Shown here in pieces: positions 23,373 through 33,907 of a stretch of DNA of 64,000 bases (position 1 is its first letter; every line of letters begins with the position of its first letter). Source of the DNA: Collybia mongolica (taxonomy: Eukaryota; Basidiomycota; Agaricomycetes; Agaricales; Clitocybaceae); the NCBI GenBank assembly GCA_013420905.1, contig JAAXNY010000004.1:62001-126000 (forward strand). The letters run 5' to 3'. The translations under genes were made by a program, and so were the position numbers. The notes under the pieces are model-generated. The model was not told the origin of the DNA. It searched no databases and saw nothing but the letters and a program-made list of their open reading frames with translations.

Positions 23373-26300
23373 GAATTTGGACTCACACCGGAAAGTGACA
23401 TCACATCTTGTCACATGTGACATTCTGTTAATGTCACATGACTCCATATGTTGCGTCGCATCTGTAGAATTAGTCCCTCCATCAATATCAAATACCCATA
23501 CCATACAGCCCAAACAGATCTGATCAGAATGCAAGTGTCCCCTGACCCCAAAGATGTTACTTTTCTCAAAAAATGTGCTGCACGAGTTCCCCCGGTCCTA
23601 CACAAAGTCCCAGCAGTGGATGGAATCCTCAAGAAACTGAAAGTATCCCCAGATGTCAGGGTGATCATGCAGGCACATATTGCTGCAATTGGCTTAGACT
23701 ACAGAAGGTTTGGATGGGCACAGAATGAGCAAGGTAAATAACCTTTTAAATGTTGCAACTTTCAATTGCTTTGTAGAGATCAAATTAAACAATATCACCC
23801 CCATAGACCAAGCATTTGCACTTTTGACGGAACTCAATATGCATATTCCTCCCAACTTCAAGAGAGACACACATTCAAAGCTCACCATTATCATGAGTGA
23901 CAAGAATCTGGTGAACGCTACTGACAAATCTGCCATGTATATGCACCACCGTCGCGTCTATCAATGTCAATGCGGAGTTAATAACCACGAAGGCCATCAG
24001 GGCGGAAAGGCCAGGGAAATTGGTTGGGAGAATATTGGCTGTGGATTTTGGGTGCGATTGACTTCAACCCATAATGAACAAGAGGGTTCTGGTGTGTCAT
24101 GTGGGCATTCACCAATATATTCGCTAACAAAATTGTTAGTCCCAGTATTACTGACTATCGATGGGATTTTTGGAGACTTTACCCATTCGGTGGAGTGCCT
24201 TGACTTGTCCATCATGTCCCGTAATCCTCGGATTCTGCTTCACCCTGAACTTCGTGAGTATACACTAGCCCTCCTTTGGGATTGAGTTCCACTGCCACAG
24301 TTAAGGCAGCATTGTTGAGATTGGGCTCAGAAACGATGGGGGTTAGCCTCTGGAGATTCAGCCTATCATTTCACCCTCAATGATTCCGAAACGACATCCC
24401 TTTACTGGACAATAGCCCACGAGATTGGAATTCCCCAGCGAAGTACCGCCAAAAATAACCTTGATGTCTGGTTCAGGGCCAACAATCCCAACCCTCCTGA
24501 TCCCTGGCTTGCAGCTTCCTGCTTTTTGTACATTCCATATATCCCCGGCGAGACTGAACAGTTCAGCATTATCATTTGTACCCCTCAACAGCAGGAAATG
24601 GCTTGGAAATACAGTCATTACAAACACATATTCATGGACCTCACTTTCAGAGTCTGTTCTGGATGCGCTCTTTTGGCAATTCTGATGGCAATTGATGAGC
24701 AGAATAAAGGAATTCTGATTGCACAGCTTATGTTTACTGCCAAGAAAGGGATGAAGGCTGTGCATGCTGATTATGACAAGGAGCTTCTCAAGGAACAGCT
24801 TGGGCTCTGGAAAGCAAAAATGGGCAAGAACACAGCTGGTGAACAATTTGAGCCCTGCGTTGCACATACCAACAATGACACGCGCAAACAATATGGTCTT
24901 CAAGAACACTGGAAAAACATTCTGCTCTTACTCTGTATGTTTCATATCTGGCAGTGTTGGCGAAACGGACTCAACAAACATCTTGGTATGATTCCGAAAG
25001 GTGATGCTCAGCTACACATACAACGCCACCTGGCAAAGTTTCTGATGCATTTACTCAAGGAGATCAGTGACTACAAGGCTGCACTTGAGGCCTACAATCA
25101 AGAACTCATGTATTTCAAAGATCTTGAATCCTCAAAGGACCCTGTCAAGAAGAAACAAGGAAAAGGTGGCCTGGCTTTCCTCACATATCTGCAGTTGTAT
25201 CTCAAAGTCTGTGATTTCTGGTGCTCTTGGTCGATTGCTGGTGCCATGGAAACAGCAGAACAGATGGGAGTCTCACTCTCATCAGTCCCTCGTACTACCA
25301 ATCATCTGGAATCCTTCAATGGACGCCTCAAGGGGAGATATTTTGCACCTTACCTACACTTGGGACAGTTGCCACAAATTGACTATTGGATTCACACACT
25401 GATTACCCAAGCCCTACCAACATTCTTCGATGAATGGGCTGCAAAACGTGAGCAGAAGAAGTATTATGAATTCATGCAGCAAGCACCACCAGTAACTGAG
25501 CGATCTGAGGTATGTGCTTACCTATAAAAATTTTAGATGACTCAAAACTTCCTATTCCAGCCTGCAAATCCCCTCAATGTTGCTAATGCCACCAAAAGGT
25601 AGGCTGCCAAGGTTTTTTCACGCCCGAAATCAAAGGACTACTGAGCAACAAAGCAAATGGAGGATGAATACAACAAGGCAGTACAAACCCTTGAGAACTC
25701 GATGATAATGTCGGCAGAGGATTCAGATAACAAGAGTGACAATGAAGGTGAACAGAGTGTTGAGGATATGGAAGGCTACGGTATGCACCTTCAGATTTTG
25801 GATAACAGAGAGTGAAGTTTTGCAGCCAATATCAACATGGTGTTACTTTTGGTCCACTTCAAGAGCATGGATGTTGAGCCACCACACTCTGACCAAGACT
25901 ATCCAATGACGGCTGACATGGCCCATGTGGATGTGTCGTATAGCTTTGCTGATATGGCCCTCGACAACAGCGCAATCCTCGCAGACCTGTCCAATGTTGA
26001 TCTCGAAGCCCCGTATTGTGCACAGCCACCAAACGACATGGCTTCTTTTCTTCTGCCAAGCCTGCCTTGAAGCAATTCCAATGGACAGGCAATGGCTATG
26101 CTCGATCTTCTATGAGCAGAAGATCTATTTGTGGATGCACTCAAAGCGGCACTTGATGCTGGAATCTCACGCGCCGACTTGGAACCACACCTCAGCCATT
26201 CTGCCCATGAGCGACTATTTCAACAAATTCCTCACCCGCTTTCCTCTCATGCACCTGCGCAGGACATTCCGCCTCCTTTACTCTCAATACAACGTGCGTG

Positions 26301-26777
26301 CCAGCCCTCCATATCAGAGCAACCCATCCAACTTCCACATGTCCTACCTCAAAAGGAGCCTTGTGTCCTCCCTGGTTTTGATTTGCAGCGAAAAAGTAAG
26401 AGGCACCCTTCTCATGGTCTTAGATAATACATATGTGTAGCCGTTTTGTGAATTATATTATTACCTTGAACTGAATGAGCAACAAGGAGTTTTTACAGCG
26501 CTGGAGGCAAGACAATGGGGGTTTGGGGTTTCCCCAAGGAGCCGCAGGCAAAGGGGGTTTGGGGGGAACCCCCAAGCGTTGCAGCTGCTGCTGCAATGAT
26601 GAATGAAAAAAATTATTATATCTACGTTATATCTAAGTATACAACATTATCATTCCCTTTCCCTCGCTTTCCTTCTCTGCATTGACTCCTGGGCATGTTC
26701 TCCTCCACAACCGTGACCTTGAGAGTCACTGTGGTATGTCACGTGTGACGTCACTTTCCAGTGTGGGTTGAAACACC
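23373..26777 (+). mobile_element. Mutator-like (MULE) DNA transposon, 3.4 kb
   Basis: Bounded by exact 10-bp duplications (CTTCTCAGGG), within the 8-11 bp range usual for Mutator-like elements. The first about 32 bp and the reverse complement of the last about 32 bp form an imperfect inverted repeat; the best-kept part is GGAAAGTGAC[A/G]TCAC. The interior encodes a DDE transposase with a FAR1-like N-terminal domain. The insertion lies between a membrane-protein pseudogene and its upstream flank, so it postdates the duplication of that gene. Confidence 0.82.
23531..25527 (+). pseudogene. MULE transposase, core intact but N-terminal part frameshifted
   Basis: An N-terminal exon (MQVSPDPKDVTFLKK..., ending at a GTAAAT donor near 23732) continues after a short intron to MYMHHRRVYQCQCG-HEGHQ-GCGFWVRL, a FAR1/zinc-type DNA-binding segment, and a DFTHSVECL stretch. 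The frame is broken near 24285. The catalytic core is open from before 24526 to 25527: HIFMDLTF (first Asp, at about 24637), THTNND-like second Asp (about 24877), CMFHIWQCWRNGLN, and TTNHLESFNGRLK (Glu at about 25309). This matches the D-D-E layout of MULE transposases. A probable intron at 25510-25560 is followed by decayed sequence. The breaks suggest the copy is not autonomous now. Confidence 0.75.
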
Positions 26778-26787
26778 CTTCTCAGGG
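26778..26787. repeat. Right target-site duplication of MULE
   Basis: CTTCTCAGGG, identical to 23363-23372. Confidence 0.8.
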
Positions 26788-27060
26788 CTTTATATGTGAA
26801 GAATAATCCCTTTGCTCGTGATGGGACATGGTATATTTAGCTCTTAATATCCTGATCATTGGATGTGGTTGCATTCCTCAAAATCTTGTTACCCAGGCAG
26901 TATCAAATTGATGTCAGATCTAGATATTTGTTGTAGTGGGGGGACCCAAACTACATTTCATCACAATCAGCATATAGAATATGATCATATACATTTGCTG
27001 CACGGCTGCTAAGTGCTTGGTCTTCAATCATTCATGAACTGGAGTTTTGGAGTCAAAGGT
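26788..27060 (-). repeat. Displaced upstream flank of the 7TM pseudogene
   Basis: Reverse complement of the 2070-2320 sequence, with CTCAGGGCTTTATATG matching the region immediately upstream of the intact gene. It was contiguous with 23372 before the MULE inserted. Confidence 0.65.
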
Positions 27061-27480
27061 GGGGTCCTATGGGATAGTGGAAATCAAACATCTGGAAAGA
27101 TTACAGGTGAGGCACACAGATGGTGAATAAGCAATCGGCCAGTGGGTTTTTCTTTTACCTTCCGTATCTTTCCTTCCTGTCCAAACAGCTGCGAGCAGTT
27201 CCAGGCGTATACACACATCTCTGTATCCCATCTCCCACACCGGAAATAAGACCCTAGCATAGCTCCCATGATGAACTAAAAGATTTTGTACAGGAGCTAG
27301 CAGGTTTTTCAGTATTTTCCATGAAGCGGGTTGATTTCACAACGGAATCCTGAAACTGCATTGCTTCTGATGCAACATTGAGCTCTAAATTTGAACAGTG
27401 TAATTCTTGGGAGCAGTCCATTCTTGTCATGACAACAGAGATATATATAGAAATCCCACATAATCGGAGACGCAATTGGC
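27061..27480. other. No gene seen
   Basis: Short frames only; no match to the FAD gene whose 3' half is missing at 30.4 kb. Confidence 0.45.
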
Positions 27481-28175
27481 GGAGGTCTTTACACTAAGCC
27501 ACAACACATGGACTAGCACGGACAGACAGCTTGCAGAGTCCATGCGGCCAGTCAATTACTAATCAGATTAGTAATATAAATTTTATCTACACAAATTATA
27601 TATATATACTATTTGTTATTAATAACATAACATAACGGCGGTGAAAAACTTGCATCCGACTAGGTTCAAACACATACAGGCACAAACATTACATAATATG
27701 TTTGGCATTCATAACCATTGGGCAAGGCAGGCATTTCTAGCTACAGAATCACTGGCCTCAAGTCAATGGACTTAGGTCACATGATTACAAGGCACGTGCA
27801 ATGGTCACATTACCATTGCCACGTCTTTGTTGGTTCTTTTCAACCACATCAACAACACCTGGCAAAACTGCCAATGCCAACGCATCGAATGCCAACCAAC
27901 ATCAACATGACAATGCACAAGACGGTGTGGGGAGAAGGATAGAAACGGATGCGGAACGAGGGGACAATAAGGAAAGGGTGCCCTGAGGGGCAGAACCAGG
28001 TGAGTTGTACACCGCCGCTCACCCACATGCTCACCACGCAGCGCGTCCCCCCCCCCCACTTCAGGAACTTGAAACGAAGGATACGGCCACCAACAGCAAC
28101 AGGAGGAAGGTGGCAATGACAACGACAACAATGAAGACAGCAACAGCAACAGCAGCAACAGTACTGACAAGGCCT

Positions 28176-28207
<32 letters not shown>

Positions 28208-28674
28208 GGCACTAACAACGGCGCAACAACAACAACAACAACTACAACAAAGACAACCACCACCACCACGAGGATGACAACAACTAAGGACAACGAGGAT
28301 GACAATGACAATGATGACTAAGGACAATGGGGACAACGACAAGACAAGCGGCCAGTGCCGCCGCCGCTGAAACCCAGGCCGCTGATGACGTCGCAGGGGC
28401 CAACGAGGACGATGGGGGGCTGGGGGCCCCCGCCCCCACCTATATTAAATTATATTATCATATATGTATTATACTTAGTAATAATATATGTTTTATTCTA
28501 TTAATTATATAGATTGTTAGTAAGTAAAAGAGTAAGTAAGTGCTTCATAATAAAAGAAAGTAAGTGAGTCTGTGCAGAGTCCATGTGGACTTTGTGCTGT
28601 CCGTGCAGAGTCCGTGTGGAGTCTGTGCGGAGTCTGCGCAGAGTCTGCAAGGACATGTGGGGGAGTGTAAAGTG
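27481..28674 (+). mobile_element. Non-autonomous terminal-repeat element, copy 1 of inverted pair
   Basis: Ends show GGTCTTTACACTAAGCCACA at left and, in reverse complement, CACTTTACACTCCCCCACAT at right. Subterminal tandem units of about 11-15 bp (GCAGAGTCC-type) lie at 27520-27550 and 28565-28660. The interior is a GGTTCAAACA word, blocks rich in CAA/CAG triplets (28120-28270) and a C-run. Long frames there are low complexity and differ between copies, so I call no gene. The same sequence recurs inverted at 29212-30428. Confidence 0.65.
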
Positions 28675-29211
28675 CAGGATATGGTGGGTGTCAATGAGAT
28701 TATTTTGGATGGTTCTGAGGGGTATTCTTATCTCCTTCTACTCACACACTTGTTGGCATGATACTGGTCAGTCATGCCATTATCCTAGTAGTATAAGAGC
28801 ATTGAAGGGGAAAAAACTGGAAACTCCCCTTATTCCATCTCATGTCTTCTGACCTTCCACCAGTTCCCAGTGATATCACCTCTACAGTGCTGAGGATGCT
28901 AACTTGACACATACAAGTTCTGATTTGTGAAGTGGATTTTGTTCCTTCACTTTCGCTTGAAACAGACATGTACAAGTTACTCACCTCCCTCGATTACTCT
29001 AAGCCTCATGGGATAAGACATCTGTAGCAGTTGCGGAGGATGCTAGCTTGACACATTTTTGAAAATGCTGAAAAATCAGGTATTTTTGAGTGTGTTTCAT
29101 TTGACCCTTCTATGTAATACTTCAGATGTGAGTGCCTGGTCATAGCCGTGAGATGAGATGATTACGAGCCGCACCTTTGAGGAAGATATTTAGTACTCAT
29201 TTGTTCATAGC
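28675..29211 (+). other. Spacer of the palindrome, with a DUF6534 first-exon relic
   Basis: About 540 bp of unique sequence between the two inverted elements. At 28848-28890 the plus strand reads MSSDLPPVPSDITST before going out of frame. This resembles the first exon of the DUF6534 gene at 63011 (MSSEPPAIPGNITAT) and is probably a fragment of such a gene. The words GAGGATGCTA[A/G]CTTGACACAT occur twice (about 28890 and 29035). Confidence 0.45.
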
Positions 29212-30428
29212 TGTACTTTACACTCCCCCACATGTCCTTGCGGACTCCGCACGGACTCCGTACGGACTCCGCAAGGACAGCACAAAGTCCACACGGACTC
29301 TGCATGGACTCCGCGCAGACTCTGTGTGGACTCCACAGAGTCTGCACGGACTCACTTACTTTCTTTTATTATGAAGCACTTACTTACTCTTTTACTTACT
29401 AACAATCTATATAATTAATAGAATATAACATATATTATTACTAAGTATAATACATATATGATAAAATAATTTAATATAGGCGGGGGCGGGGGCCCCTGCC
29501 CCCCCATTGTCCTTGTCGGCCCCCACGACGTCGTCAGCAGCCTGGGTTTCAGCGGCGGCGGCACTGGCCGCTTGTCTTGTCGTTGTCCCCATTGTCCTTA
29601 GTCGTCATTGTCCTCGTTGTCCTCGTTGTCCTTAGTCGTTGTCATCCTTGTGGTGGTGGTGGTCATCTTTGTTGTAGTTGTGGTCATTGTCATCGTGCCA
29701 TTGTTAGTGCCACCGCTGCCACTGCTGTTGCCGTCATTGCCGCAGGCCTTGTCGGCACTGTTGCTGCTGTTGCTGTTGCTGTCTTCGTCGTTGTCGTTGT
29801 TGTTGCCGCCTTCCTCCTGTTGCTGTTGGCGGCCGTATCCTTCATTTCAAGTTCCTGAAAGTGGGGAGGGGGGGACGCGCTGCGTGGTGAGTGTGTGGGT
29901 GAGTGGCGGTGTACGACTCACCTGGTTCTGCCCCTCGGGGCGCCCTTTCCTTGTCGTCCCCTTGTTCCGCGTCCGTTTCTATCCTTCTCCCCACATCATC
30001 TTGTGCGTCGTCATGTTGATGTTGGTTGGCGTTCAATGTGTTGGCGTTGGCGGCGTGGGTGCATTGGCGTTGGTGTCGGTGTTGGCGGTTTTGGCGGGCG
30101 TTGTTGATGTGGTTGAAAAGAACCAACAAAGACGTGGCAATGGTAATGTGACCATTGCACGTGCCTTGTAATCATGTGACCTAAGTCCGTTCACTTGAGG
30201 CCAGTGATTCTGTAGCTAGAAATGCCTGCCTTGCCCAACGGTTATGAACGCCAAACATATTACGTAATGTTTGTGCCTGTATGTGTTCGAACCTAGTCGG
30301 ATGCAAGTTTTTCACCGCCGTTATGTTATGTTATTAATAACAAATAGTATATATAATTTGTGTAAATAAAATTTATATTACTAAGTCGATTAGTAATCGA
30401 CTGGCCGTGCGGACTCTGCGAGCTGTCC
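29212..30428 (-). mobile_element. Non-autonomous terminal-repeat element, copy 2 of inverted pair
   Basis: Reverse complement of 27481-28674 with modest divergence. It starts at the inner side with GTACTTTACACTCCCCCACA and the GGACTCCGCAC tandem units (29225-29350). The GTT/GTC triplet-rich tract, the GGTTCGAACC-like word and the TTATGTTATGTTATTAATAAC stretch are in the expected mirrored order. The outer end stops at GAGCTGTC (30428), about 40 bp short of the terminus seen in copy 1. The sequence then passes directly into intron 5 of a FAD oxidoreductase pseudogene, so this end is a truncation or rearrangement breakpoint. Confidence 0.65.
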
Positions 30429-30448
30429 ATAAAGAAGGCAATGCATAC

Positions 30449-31781
30449 TGTCTTGGACTCAAAGCCTTCATTTGCAAGGTAACTCGCAAAAGCTGTGTGT
30501 GCCTTGAGTGACATGGGTGAGCTCTCAGGGGTCATGAGCAACTTTGCATAGAATGTATCATGACCATCTGGCTTTGTGTGTGTGTCCAGAGGCTCTCCCG
30601 CCAAGTACCTAACGCTATTGATGTACGTTCCAGGCATCAGAGTCACCTTGGGCCCCTTTGGCATGTTGTTTAGGAATGGCACAATAGTCACGCTGAATTT
30701 GTCTTGAGGTCCATACCAGCCACCAGTAACGTGGAACACAACAGTTCCCTTACTGGGCCTGCGGAAGAGGTTGATCTCTCCCCTGATTTCGGAAGGAATG
30801 TTGGTTTGTGCGTATTTTTTGAAGGCATTAATTCCTTTGGCCGCAGCATCAATGTCAGGGGTCCATTTGTATTCATATATTGTGGCGGAGGGAGGTTCTG
30901 GGAATGTCTTGACTTTGATTGAGGTGGTGATTCCAAAAGACCCGCCCGAGCCTCACATGCCCTGTTTGTTTGAACGTTAAATGGGTACGTGGCAAGAGAG
31001 CCAAGAACTTACCCAGAACAAGTCAGAGTTCTCATGGGCATTAACTGTGGTAATTGTGCCGTTTGCCAGAACCATATTGACAGTGGCGATGGTGTCAAGA
31101 GTGAGACCCCACATACGGGAGGTGAATCCGAAGCCACCATAAGCTACGTTCAAATTGCATAGTCACAGAGGGTACTGGGAGATGGGAATATCCTTACATG
31201 CATGACTGCCAATCCCAACATAAGCGCAGACACCATGAGGTAGAGCCCTTCCAGCTTTTGACAAAGTGAGAGCAATGTCACCGAGACGATTTCCACTCTC
31301 GATGACAGCGGTCTCTTTCGAAGAATTAACGGTCACCTTGTTGAAATCTTGCATATCCAACACAACGACGCTGTCCCCTCCTCCAAGGCCGTTTGCAATG
31401 TAGCTGTGCTGTTGGACAAAACATTGAATTCACTAAAGTTTCTGTGATAGACTCATCACTTATGCCTCCACCACGCGCCGCTGCCTTCATGTTAAGTTCT
31501 TGGCTAAGTTTGAGAATTTCAGAGACGTCCTTTGGGGTTTTAGGAAATGTAACGACAGCGGGTTTAAAGTCGAAACGCAAATTGACTATATCATACAGGA
31601 TTCATTAGTTAGTGGGTCAAAGCGATATAACGGGCGACATACATGGAGTGCTAGCGGTGACATACTTAGGGTCTCCAGGAAATACTGCAGTAATCCCCAC
31701 AGCAGCGAGACCGTCCTTCAGGTTGGCCGCAAGGGCTAACATTGAAGTGAGCGCAAGAAGGAGAGAACGAAAGAGCAACAT
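30449..31781 (-). pseudogene. FAD oxidoreductase, 3'-truncated with nonsense mutation
   Basis: Exons 1-5 of the nine-exon family are present, with a good signal peptide (MLLFRSLLLALTSMLALA). Exons 6-9 are absent because the sequence runs into a mobile element 21 bp into intron 5. At the start of exon 5 the invariant GMRGSGG reads GM-stop-GSGG: CGA has become TGA. The exon-2 donor also reads GGCATAAGT rather than GGTAAGT-like. The copy therefore cannot make the enzyme. Its upstream TATA is intact, so it may still be transcribed. Confidence 0.82.
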
Positions 31782-31837
31782 TGTTGCTTGGTTGATGGTC
31801 CTGTGGAAGTGGTGACTTGAAGGGTGTCTGAACAGAG

Positions 31838-31847
31838 GTTTATATAC
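31838..31847 (-). promoter_or_regulatory. TATA box upstream of FAD pseudogene
   Basis: GTATATAAAC on the minus strand, about 60 bp before the ATG at 31781, same spacing as in the intact gene at 9303. Confidence 0.5.
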
Positions 31848-31978
31848 TAGCCTCGAATGGCAAAATAAGGGCCGATCTGCCAAGCGCGCCTGGATATGGA
31901 CAGCTGTTAGTAAGACGACCTGTGAAACGCATAACACTGGGCTTGAGGAGCACCATCACTTTCGGCACAATAGCCCGC

Positions 31979-32241
31979 TGATAGGGCCCAAAATTGTTTG
32001 CACTTATAAAGTCGACAAGTAAGGCTATTAGTATCATTTCTAATAACCAAGTAAATGGTAATAAAGGATTAGAGTCGAGCTCCAAGATGGCTAATCAGAG
32101 TGAACTAGTCTAATGGATAATACACTATCAGTACAGAGGACTATGAGTACGGTCTATTATTAGTCCTATTCACCATGCCCGGTTACAACCTCGGTGTCTT
32201 AGTTCATAAGTAACCGTTGTAGTATGATATCATTAGTCCGG
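31979..32241 (+). mobile_element. Solo LTR, left part (split by nested insertion)
   Basis: Begins TGATAGGGCCC and reads in the sense direction on the plus strand. It continues, after the nested element and minus the 4-bp duplication, at 46471-47427. The rejoined length is 1216 bp, the same as the LTRs of the nested element. Flanks show CCGC on both sides (31975-31978 and 47428-47431), a 4-bp target duplication. It is clearly older than the nested element, with scattered substitutions. Confidence 0.85.
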
Positions 32242-33457
32242 TGAAAGGGGGCTCCTGGGCTATAAGTGCGCTGATGCTATGAAATGTAATCTCTCTCACA
32301 CACACACCAAACCTAACAATCAACACACGAACAGTAGGAATCGCCTGTTTTGAGTTCGGGTTCAAGTGCTTAGAAGCACTAAGCTTTGAATAGTACTAGC
32401 CAAAGCCCTTTCCAATGATCTCTCGACGGGTTCGATTTAGACAAAAGCTTCAACACAGGTTCAAAAACCTGCTAGGTATATTTATAATATCTCTCGATCC
32501 AATAGACTGAGTACCAAGTGTACGTTCAATTATTAGTGATCCCAAGCGGATCTATAAGTCCAAGCGACTTATCAAACAATACAGTGCCAAGTGCACTAAG
32601 GCCAAGTGCCTAGTAATTCCAACGGACAATACAGTACTAAGTTCCAAGTGAACTAAGTTTCTTTAATTCTGTGGTTCTCCAATCAATTCCAATCAAGACA
32701 CGTTGAAGCAATCTGATCCTTAATTCGGGCACGCAATAGTGTTTTAACAAATGTGATTTGTATACTCTATAGTCGCGCGAAGTGGGGGCAAGATTCCTTG
32801 CCTTAGCGCTACTCATCTACAGTCTATTTATAATGTACAAACTAAATATCATATGGAATTGTAAATTTTACACGGAACCGCGCTCCCGCGCGCCAAGAAT
32901 CTGTATTCAATACTGACGCGTCTACTACAACTTGGCGCGCGCGCCATGCGTGCCAATTATGTCGTTTACTGGTTACTTATCAAATATTGAAAGAGCTGGC
33001 TAAACTCTTATCAAGTCCCGACCGCGCGCTCTGTTATTTAAAACAGCGCGGCACTGTCGTTTACTCCTCCTGATTGTCCTGGTTGCTATTCACGGTGTCC
33101 CGTCACTTCCGGTAGTTAACACCAAGTACCCCTGACTAGGATCGGGTTGTGCAAGTCCCGAATTTACAATTACTTCTCCTATTAATGATGATCCCCGGAC
33201 TAATGATATCATACTACAACGGTTACTTATGAACTAAGACACCGAGGTTGTAACCGGGCATGGTGAATAGGACTAATAATAGACCGTACTCATAGTCCTC
33301 TGTACTGATAGTGTATTATCCATTAGACTAGTTCACTCTGATTAGCCGTCTCGGAGCTCGACTCTAATCCTTTATTACTGCTTACTTGGTTATTAGAAAT
33401 GACACTAATAGCCTTACTTGTTGACTTTATAAGTGCAAACAATTTCGGGCCCTATCA
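32242..33457 (-). repeat. 3' LTR of the Gypsy element
   Basis: 1216 bp, TG...CA. Identical by eye to the LTR at 45255-46470 apart from 33358. The hairpin array lies at 32511-32654. Confidence 0.92.
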
Positions 33458-33472
33458 TCTCCCCCATACCAC
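33458..33472 (-). other. Polypurine tract
   Basis: On the minus strand GGTATGGGGGAGA directly precedes the 3' LTR (TGATAGGG). This fits the plus-strand primer of reverse transcription. Confidence 0.65.
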
Positions 33473-33907
33473 AAATGTAGACTGTCCTCAGTCTCTCTTT
33501 GCCGGCAGGTTGGTCCAATACTTCGGGTCTGCACGCGTCTAATCTTTCAGTACAATGTTACAACGGTTCCGCTTTTAGACAGGTAGGCGCGCGATGTTGG
33601 GATCGAGCCCAGAGGTTTACTTCCCATCAGGATCGTGACAGTTATATACGTCTCCTGAGAGAGTACTTGACATTTGGACATCGCTTTACAGATATTTCAG
33701 TCATCTGGACATTTTTCTCGTTATGTTTCTGACACTTCAGCAAGAGATCGGTACTCCTGTTTGTTCTTTAGAGCTTCGCAATGCAGGGTTGTGCGTTTTA
33801 AAAAGCTCGCGTCCTTGCTAAGTTTTAGACAATTTGGACTTTATAGCCCATTTCTAAATCTCTTTGCTATCTGCATCGCTCAAACGCTCCAACCTTTTCA
33901 AACAGAA

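Noticed and set aside
24358..24909. 183-codon minus-strand frame opposite the MULE transposase
   Set aside because: Shadow of the transposase coding strand, which has the clear DDE motifs.
26510..26590. G/C-rich inverted words (GGGGTTTGGGG / CCCCCAAGC) near the MULE right end
   Set aside because: Short and imperfect; could be a terminal structure of the MULE but not distinct enough to call.
23373..26777. Assignment of this element to the KDZ (Kyakuja-Dileera-Zisupton) superfamily
   Set aside because: The FAR1-like N-terminus, MDLTF / NND / NHLESFNGRLK catalytic blocks and the 10-bp duplication fit Mutator-like elements better.
27800..28345. Long low-complexity open frames in the palindrome elements (poly Val/Leu, poly Thr/Ala, Cys-rich)
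   Set aside because: They follow CAA/CAG or GTT/GTC triplet tracts, occur in several frames on both strands and are not conserved as proteins between copies.
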